Below, in pieces: positions 56,796 to 64,000 of a stretch of DNA of 64,000 bases (its first letter is position 1; each line of letters begins with the position of its first letter). Origin of the DNA: Hygrophila difformis (taxonomy: Eukaryota > Streptophyta > Magnoliopsida > Lamiales > Acanthaceae); NCBI GenBank assembly GCA_030278955.1, contig JAOANR010000014.1:30827453-30891452 (forward strand), read 5' to 3'. The notes under the pieces were generated by a model, which made no database searches, was not told where the DNA came from, and saw only the letters and a program-made list of their open reading frames with translations. A program made the translations under genes and the position numbers.

Positions 56796-59492
56796 TTATG
56801 TCCCCAAAACTGTGGTTGCATCGTCTTGGAATAGGGTCGGGTAACGCTCCCTCATGTCTGCTTCCAACTCCCTTGTTGCCGTTTCCGTTTCGTGGTTCAA
56901 CCAAAGAACCTTAACCATCCTCACGGTCTTATTTCTCGTTACTCTATCCTTCACATCAGTATTCGGACCGGAGTTTCCTCATACCTCAAGTCATCATCCA
57001 ATTCAATTTCTTCCGGTTGGAGTACATGTGTTGGGTCGTCCACATACATCTTCAATTGGGATACGTGGAACACATTGTGCACTCGAGCCAGTTGTGGCGG
57101 TAACGTTAGTCGATATGCTAAAGTATCGACTCTTCTAGAATCTCGTAATGTCCTATATATCGAGGACTTAGCTTTCCCCGTTTGCCAAAGCGCGTCACCC
57201 CCTTCATCGGTGATATCTTTAGCATGACCTTGTCTCCAACTTGAAATTCTAGGTCTTGCCGCCTCACATCGGCATAACTCTTCTGTCGGTCTTGTGCCGC
57301 CTTCATCTTTCCTTGAATGATCTTAATTTGTTGAGCCATATCCTCAACAAGTTGTGGTCCTACTACCACTGCCTTATCATTTTCTACCCAACTTAACGGA
57401 CTTCGGCACTTCCGCCCGTACAGTGCTTCGAACGGTGCCATGCCAATGCTAGCATGGTAGCTATTGTTATAGGAAAATTCAATTAATAGTAAGTGATTTT
57501 CCCAACTACCCTTAAACTCTAGGACACACGCTCTTAGCATATCCTCTAACGTTTGGATCGTTCTCTCAGTTTGTCCATCTGTCATCAGGTGGAACGCGGT
57601 ACTCATCTTCATCTGCGTACCGAGTGCTTCTTGCAGCATAGTCCAAAAGTGAGAGACGAACCTACTGTCTCTATCGGAAATGATGTCATTTGGTACCCCA
57701 TGTCGTCGTACCACATTGTCGATATATGCTCTGGCTAATTGGTCCATAGTCCAAGTGTCCTTCATTGGAATGAATATGACCGTCTTCGTTAGCCTATCGA
57801 CAATCAACCATATGTTATTCATCCCTTTAGGTGATCGCGATAATCCCGAAACAAAATCCATCGAGATACTATCCCAGTTCCAACTCGGGATTTCCAATGG
57901 TTGCATCAATCCTAGGGGTTTCGTCGCACGGCTTTGACCTCTTGGCACGTGAGACATCTCTCCACAAACTCCGCTAATTCTCTTTTCATATTCGGCCACC
58001 AGTAATTCTTCTTCAGGTCTTTGTAAAGCTTGTCACCTCCGGGGTGAACCGAATATGGCATGTTGTGACGTTCGTCCATCAATCTTCGTTTCACTTCTCC
58101 ACGTTCTTGTGGTACGCACCACCTTCCCTTGAAACGAATGCTTCCATCCTCATGGACAACAAATCCTATCGCCTTCTTGTCGGCAATGCTTCCTTAATCC
58201 TTTCCAACTTCACGTCACCCGGTTGGGCAAGTTTGATCTCGTCAAATATGGTCGATTCGACCACCATGGCGTTGAGCACTTCTCTTACGGTGCCTGGGTG
58301 CACCAGCTCTAAGCTCAATTTGGCCAAGTCCTTATACAATGCCGGAGGAATTACCAGCGATTTCGCCACATGCTGGGTTTTCCAATTTAGGGCATCGGCT
58401 ACCACGTTGGCCTTTCCTTCGTGATACGCAATTTTGAGATCGTAGTCCTTTATTAGTTCCAACCACCTGCTTTGCCTTAAATTCCACTCCTTCTGAGTGA
58501 ATATGTACTTGAGGCTCTTGTGGTCAGTGAACATTCGACACTTTCGCCCATAGAGATAATGTCTCCATATCTTCAGAGCGAATACGACTGCCGCCAACTC
58601 CAAGTCGTGTGTCGGATAGTTCGCTTCATGAGGTTTCAATTACGCGATGCGTATGCGATGACCCTCGAGTCTTGCATCAAAACGCATCCTAGACCTTCCT
58701 TCGAAGCGTCACTGTAAACCTCGAAATCACCATCCTCAGATGGCAGTGCTAATACGGGTGTAGTGGTGAGTCGTTTCTTTAGTTCTTGAAACGCGGACTC
58801 ACGCTCACTAGTCCACTCGTATTTCACTCCCTTTTTCAGCAACTGAGTTAAGGGACGTTCGATTTTCGATAAGTCTTTCACAAATCGCCTATAATACCCA
58901 ACTAGACCAAGGAAACTCCTTATTTCAGTTGGACTCGTCGACGATATCCACTCCATTATCGCCGAAACTTTCGCCGGATCCACTGAAACTCCATTGGCGG
59001 TTACTATGTGTCCAAGTAATGCTACTTCCTTCAACCAAAATTCGCATTTGGACAACTTTCCGTAGAGTTGGTTCTTGCGCAAGATCCCTAACACTTGATG
59101 CAAATGTTGGGAATGCTCTTCCTTGCTCTTCGAGTAGATCAGGATGTCGTCGATGAATACTACGACGCACTGATCTAACAACTCTCTAAAGACATTGTTC
59201 ATGAAGTTCATGAACATTGCCGGCGCGTTTTTTAATCCAAAGGACTGTGAACTCGTAATGCCCATATCGAGTTCGAAACGCTGTCTTTGGAATATCCTTC
59301 TCGGCGATCCTTAGTTGATGATAGCCAGATCGCAAGTCGATCTTCGAGAACACTGAAGCTCCCTTCAGTTGGTCAAATAAGTCTTCAATCCTCAGTAATG
59401 GATACTTGTTCTTAACGGTCACTTGGTTGAGTCCTCTATTGTCGATGCAAAGACGTAGTCCTCCGTCCTTCTTCTTAACGAATAAGACCGGT
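56796..59492 (-). pseudogene. element C pol remnant: RT, RNase H, integrase, chromodomain
   Basis: Homologous to B but with several frame breaks, near 59265, 58640, 58165, 57920 and 57130. Reverse transcriptase has [11 protein letters not shown] and FIDD; RNase H has [15 protein letters not shown]; integrase has its zinc module (CLTCQEVK), [20 protein letters not shown] and [14 protein letters not shown] loss of bases near 59240 removes residues of the [11 protein letters not shown] motif. The stop TAA is at 56796-56798. The 5' end at 59492 is the insertion point of D, not a natural start. Confidence 0.9.
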
Positions 59493-60155
59493 TGTAACAC
59501 CCCGGTTTTTGGTCACCCAGGTAGGGATGTCACCGCCACACCTCTCTAGCAAGACACGGTTTCTCCGAGCTCACTAAAGAGATGCAAGGCTATGGTTTTT
59601 CAGAATTTAAAACATTCAAACAGCCCACTCATATATAATTTAAAAATAATACATCAAAGTTGCAGCGGAAAATAATAATTACATATGTATAATGCAGCGA
59701 AATTTAAGTATAGGGCCAACATGGCCTAATCACGGGTTAAACAGGCCCGTTCATGCAAGATCTAGTCTAATACAAAAATTCAAAATAATATATCATCCCA
59801 AACTTGCCGTGTATGCATATGACGATGCATAATTCTCAACTCTGAAAGAAAAAGAATTAAAAATGGTTTGGTCAGCAAAAACTTGCTGAGTAAGTTAACA
59901 CAAACAGGATCATGAGGTTTCAAGCCTTTAATTAAATTTAGTAAAAACCTGCTTATAGGTAATTTAATTCATTCATCCACTAATAATTAAATGGCATGAT
60001 TCCAAACACGGATTTCCACATGAGCATAATTCAAATCCCATGGTAAAATAATTGCAAGACATAATTTAAAGGCACAATTTAAATAAGGAAAATATTCAAG
60101 TATTTCAGGATTTCGCTCTTCCTCTTTTATTCGATATAATCTAGTATAATTTGTT

Positions 60156-60498
60156 CTTGGGGAATCGAACCCGCAAGAAAACAGACAATCGCCCTTGGAG
60201 AATCGAACCCGCAAGAACTCACATACATCCTAGTGAATCGAACCCGTAGGAATCAACACATATTCTGGGGAATCGAACCCGCAGAAAAATGCACCCTGGG
60301 GAATCGAACCCGCAAGGTTTGACACGGACATCCTGGGGAATCGAACCCGCAGGAAAACATACAATCGTCCTTGGGGAATCGAACCCGCAAGAACTCAAAC
60401 ACACCCTGGGGAATCGAACCCGCAAGGTTTGACACAGACATCCTGGGGAATCAAACCCGCAGGGACACAGACGCCCTTGGGGAATCGAACCCGCAAGG
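60156..60498 (-). repeat. ten-unit array of tRNA T-arm-like hairpins in D 3' LTR
   Basis: Minus-strand units read GCGGGTTCGATTCCCC with little variation, spaced 30-37 bp. The loop TTCGATT between GGG and CCC equals the tRNA T-loop consensus and the Pol III B-box core GGTTCGATTCC. Outer arms vary together: CTTG/CAAG, CCTG/CAGG, CCTA/TAGG. Confidence 0.9.
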
Positions 60499-61681
60499 TC
60501 AAAACAAGTTTCACAAATTTCACACGTTTCAACATATAATTTCACTAGTCGCTGTTTTGCTCCAAAAATATTTAAACATTCATTTTAAGCCGGATCATTC
60601 TGGAAATTTACCGGTAACTCCGAAACACAGAGATGAACAAGTTTCATGTTTTAATTTTTCAATCCGAGATACGGAAGTAGGTGGAAAACGTCAATCTTTA
60701 ACAGGGTGATAATCTGTCCGAGTTTCTACGCATCAGTTTCAAGATTTCAAGATCTACCATAGCAAAATAACTCCAAATTTGATGAAATTTTACAGAGAGA
60801 TACCTAAGACATATATATACAACTTTCATGTTCGGCTAAAGTTCCAAATCGGTTTAGATCTAATGTCAAAAACGTCATCAAGTTCGAAACTAATTTCTGT
60901 CAAGGTTCTTGATTTCGGTACAAACGCAGATCGGATCGGCTCAGGTTCGGAGGTTCAAATCTTAACGAAAAATTCTAAACTTTTACAGAGATGTTCTAAA
61001 CTCATAGATCTACAATTCTTATGTTTAACGCCAATCCTAGATCGGTCTAGAACTAAGGTAAAAATCACCAACAAGTTCGAACTAGAGTTCTGTCACGAAT
61101 TCCAAGATCCAGATTTAATGCAGTTCGGTTTCGAGTGAATTTCATATATCAAATCATCATGAAAAATTCTGAAAATTTTACAAAATATAGATCTAAGCCT
61201 TAGGAACGTTTTTTATGTTTTAAGTTTTCTTGTTTGAACAGTTTTAAGGTTCCTAAAAATTCATGCAAAAACGCTGCGCTGTATTGGTTTTCGTGTGGAC
61301 AGAATTTATGTTCTTGATTAAATCTTGAGATTAGATGTATTTTAATTCGCCCAAAACCATAGTAAGGTTAACTTACAGATTGATGAGCATCCAGGATCGT
61401 CGATTCGGAGGCGTGGCTTCCAGTCCTCCGTTTGTCGGGTTCTTCGCTCTCGATCCGGATCGGGGGTTTAGATAGAAAAAGGATGAGGTTAGGATTCGTC
61501 TTTGAATCAAGAATGTATAGAGGAATAGATCGGATCTTACCAAGGCGATAGAAGACCCCAAATTCGTCCAAGTCAGTCCCTCCTCTCGGTGTTGTGCCTC
61601 CGACGACTCCGGGATTAGGGTTTCGACGTATAGAGAGATTTCGTAGGGTTTCGCCAAGAGTTTGGGGCTTCCAAGAGGGTT

Positions 61682-61690
61682 TATTTATAG
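61682..61690 (-). promoter_or_regulatory. TATA box in D 3' LTR
   Basis: CTATAAATA on the minus strand, about 560 bp into the LTR, homologous to the box in B. Confidence 0.6.
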
Positions 61691-62269
61691 ACAACTAAGA
61701 CCTAGGGCGTCCAAGATCTGACTCTAAGAGTCTAGAGTCGAAAGATGTTCAACCGAAAGTCGAAAAATCCGCGTTCGGGTGAGAAAATCTCGCTTGGTTT
61801 GTTGCTGCCAGTGTGGCGCGGGGTTGGCGCGCTTTTCCCCTAAAAGCCGCGCGGCCAGTGCGCCAGATACGCCTGGACTCTGGTCCGGGCGGGTCGTGCG
61901 ATCCGTCGTGCTTTTCCTCCTCTCTTTGGGGTTTCTATCCCTCTATGCTCACGGATTCCAATTTCCGGGCTATCTTCGGGCTCCGATTTCCTACCTAAAT
62001 TTTATTCGGACCTAAATTTATATTTGGACTCGAGTTATTGAGTCTATCGATGTCGGGTCCCCATGTAACCATTTATTCAATTAAATTGCCTTCGGATTCC
62101 CGGGTTTTCGGAACTTTGATTCCTTTTTAATTTAAATTTCATTTCTCATCTTTTATGATTCTTTATCCCTTTATCATGTTCATTATATTTATTTATTTAT
62201 TTATTTATTTATTGTATTTATTTTATGTTGGAAAATTCTCGGGTATTACAGTCTACCCTCCTTAAGAAT

Positions 62270-62289
62270 CAACTTCGTCCTCGAAGTTG
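62270..62289 (-). other. perfect 8-bp hairpin beside the D polypurine tract
   Basis: CAACTTCG and CGAAGTTG around TCCT, the same as in B and C. Confidence 0.7.
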
Positions 62290-62338
62290 TGTTTCGGCTT
62301 TTCTCGTGCTAAGGTCTTTTGTTTGTTTTATTATTTTG

Positions 62339-62414
62339 TGACTGAACTTAGAATTAAAATTTCTAAGCTGCCTACGTACCCTGTGAAGGGATCAAGCCAT
62401 AACGTAGTTCAAAA
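62339..62414 (-). other. conserved structured segment, copy in D 3' UTR
   Basis: Nearly the same sequence as in B, retained although D has lost its whole coding region. Confidence 0.75.
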
Positions 62415-62829
62415 ATTTATTTGGGATACATATTGCCGAGCCAAACTAAAATAATGCAACTACTTTATTACGGGGTATCACATCCTCTCCCCCTTAGGAC
62501 TCCAGTTATGCCCCCATAACTGCCTATACGTTACTCTCAAGAGGGTTCGGGTTTGGTTTAAATGAGCCGTGCGTTTGGAATGGATTTGTTGTTTGGGAAA
62601 CCAAACAAGATTTTTGGAATAGAGAGTGTTTTAATAAAAACTTGATTTTTATTGTTCCACATAAGGAAATTTTCTAATTCGTACAAGGATAGGAATGGCT
62701 AAGGCCGAGGATTGTTATGCTTAGGTGAGCGCATAGATGAATGAGATCTAGAACTACGGCAAGATCAGTCTCTAGTGAGCGTTTCTAATTCGATGGCAAG
62801 CGTCTAAGTTATCTAGTGCAAGCAAAAGG
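62415..62829 (-). other. element D internal sequence without coding content
   Basis: It contains the fossil purine tract and LTR start (about 62477-62494) and about 300 bp with no match to B recognised by eye. Confidence 0.5.
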
Positions 62830-62929
62830 TCTAAGTTAATATTCGCTAAGGTTCTAGATTAACTTCGCCAAGATGCTAAGTTAAAGTTCGCTAAGATTCT
62901 AAGTTAAAACTCGCCAACATTCTAAGTTC
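62830..62929 (-). repeat. leader minisatellite of element D
   Basis: About five units of TTCGCCAAGATTCTAAGTT type, homologous to 37952-38056 in B. Confidence 0.7.
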
Positions 62930-63137
62930 TCTACATAAAAGAGATGCAATATGCAAATGCGAATGATGATTTTCCCAAAAATAATTTAATGCACTTTATA
63001 TATATATTTTTTTCCCATGGTTTTAAAATAAAAATTTCTCCATGGAAATAATACTTTAAAATTTAATTAATAGTCAAAATATTAATAGTACTTTAAAAAT
63101 AATAAGGGTTTAAAAATAATAGTTTAAAAATAGCCGG

Positions 63138-63149
63138 GCTCTGATACCA
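63138..63149 (-). promoter_or_regulatory. second (upstream) primer-site copy in D
   Basis: GCTCTGATACCA (plus strand), followed at once by an inverted TTGGTATCAGAT, about 63 bp from the working copy. Confidence 0.7.
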
Positions 63150-63200
63150 ACTTTGGTATCAGATATTTTCTTTAAAATAAATAGCTTTAAAATATTATGG

Positions 63201-63212
63201 GCTCTGATACCA
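63201..63212 (-). promoter_or_regulatory. element D primer binding site (tRNA-iMet)
   Basis: GCTCTGATACCA (plus strand), three bases from the 5' LTR edge, the normal spacing. Confidence 0.9.
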
Positions 63213-63215
63213 CTC

Positions 63216-64000
63216 TGTAACACCCCGGTTTTTGGTCACCCAGGTCGGGATGTCACCGCCACACCTCTCTAGCAAGACACGGTTTCTCCGAGCTCACTAA
63301 AGAGATGCAAGGCTATGGTTTTTCAGAATTTAAAACATTCAAACAGCCCACTCATATATAATTTAAAAATAATACATCAAAGTTGCAGCGAAAAATAATA
63401 ATTACATATGTATAATGCAGCGGAATTTAAATATAGGGCCAACATGGCCTAATCACGGGTTAAACAGACCCGTTCATGCAAGATCTAGTCTAATACAAAA
63501 ATTCAAAATAATATATCATCCCAAACTTCCCGTGTATGCATATGACGATGCATAATTCTCAACTCTGAAAGAAAAAGAATTAAAAATGGTTTGGTCAGCA
63601 AAAACTTGCTGAGTAAGTTAACACAAACAGGATCATGAGGTTTCAAGCCTTTAATTAAATTTAGTAAAAACCTGCTTATAGGTAATTTAATTCATTCATC
63701 CACTAATAATTAAATGGCATGATTCCAAACACGGATTTCCACATGAGCATAATTCAAATCCCATGGTAAAATAATTGCAAGACATAATTTAAAGGCACAA
63801 TTTAAATAAGGAAAATATTCAAGTATTTCAGGATTTCGCTCTTCCTCTTTTATTCGATATAATCTAGTATAATTTGTTCTTGGGGAATCGAACCCGCAAG
63901 AATACAGACAATCGCCCTTGGAGAATCGAACCCGCAAGAACTCACATACATCCTAGTGAATCGAACCCGTAGGAATCAACACATATTCTGGGGAATCGAA
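63216..64000 (-). repeat. element D 5' LTR, cut by the window end
   Basis: Nearly identical to 59493-60279, including the first T-arm-like units at 63879-64000. Confidence 0.95.

Larger units (their letters stand above)
53896..59492 (-). mobile_element. chromovirus C, decayed, 3' half only in this window
   Basis: Minus-strand relative of B: 3' LTR, fossil and present LTR starts, and pol fragments up to the start of reverse transcriptase. Element D then interrupts it at 59492. The remaining gag and 5' LTR must lie beyond the window if they exist. Confidence 0.9.
59493..62250 (-). repeat. element D 3' LTR
   Basis: 2,758 bp, TGTAATACCC to GGGTGTTACA in minus orientation. TATA box CTATAAATA at 61682-61690. 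It contains the T-arm-like array at 60156-60498. Confidence 0.95.
59493..64000 (-). mobile_element. chromovirus D, non-autonomous, coding region absent
   Basis: Two LTRs of one family (59493-62250 and 63216 to beyond the window) enclose only 965 bp. The interior keeps the two ends needed in cis (primer site and leader at one side, 3' UTR with purine tract at the other) but no gag-pol. It is inserted in C's reverse transcriptase. The expected target duplication, CCGGT at 59488-59492, cannot be checked because the other flank is outside. Confidence 0.9.

Noticed and set aside
60156..60498. Regularly spaced repeat resembling a CRISPR array or a tRNA cluster
   Set aside because: It is inside a plant LTR and duplicated in the partner LTR. 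Units lack acceptor, D and anticodon arms, and spacers are short and partly repeated, so it is neither a CRISPR nor tRNA genes.
60219..60545. Reading frame with repeated CGFDSP, RVRFP and AGSIP words
   Set aside because: These are translations of the GGTTCGATTCCC repeat in three frames, not a protein.

Overview
The window is eukaryotic plant DNA, from a flowering plant and probably a eudicot. It is almost entirely nested transposable elements: Ty1/copia and Ty3/gypsy LTR retrotransposons with plant-type features (tRNA-iMet primer sites, a chromodomain integrase, a GGCGCCG-type primer site), plus hAT, Mutator, Stowaway and fold-back elements. I see one likely host gene, a broken membrane-protein gene at 9881-10763. 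There is a 500-base assembly gap at 50369-50868. The organism itself cannot be named from the sequence.

Layout. 1-6847: 3' part of a SIRE-like copia element (plus strand), with pol split by a 627-bp hAT element, an extra 3' ORF, a polypurine tract and the 3' LTR. 6968-7503: Mutator-type MITE full of a short motif. 8024-9734: GCTTTTGGC-rich MITEs ending in a 1-kb near-perfect palindrome. 9881-10763: membrane-protein pseudogene. 10979-16540: small MITEs and a decayed Ty3 chromovirus tail. 16756-17290: two inverted copia LTR ends. 17707-43676: one long (about 3.9 kb) minus-strand LTR of a Tat/Athila-like element (E), invaded at two sites 61 bp apart by chromovirus A (plus, 18703-29716, duplication CAACC) and chromovirus B (minus, 29783-40858, duplication TTTTG). 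43677-50368: internal part of E, with a very large extra ORF. 50869-51226: tail of another chromovirus LTR (G). 51227-53895: broken Athila-like element F. 53896 to the window end: chromovirus C (minus), inserted in F and itself interrupted by a coding-free chromovirus D (59493 to beyond 64000).

A, B, C, D and G are relatives (Tekay/Del-like chromoviruses with 2.6-2.75 kb LTRs). Comparing them gives the best material: a conserved structured segment of about 75 nt near the 3' end of A-D; an apparent relocation of the LTR start in B, C and D; a coiled-coil ORF ahead of gag in A and B; and interchangeable hairpin arrays inside the LTRs. The array in A has covarying stems; the array in D mimics tRNA T-arms. 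E carries an unrelated array of two-tier hairpins. These were read by eye, and no folding or database search was run.
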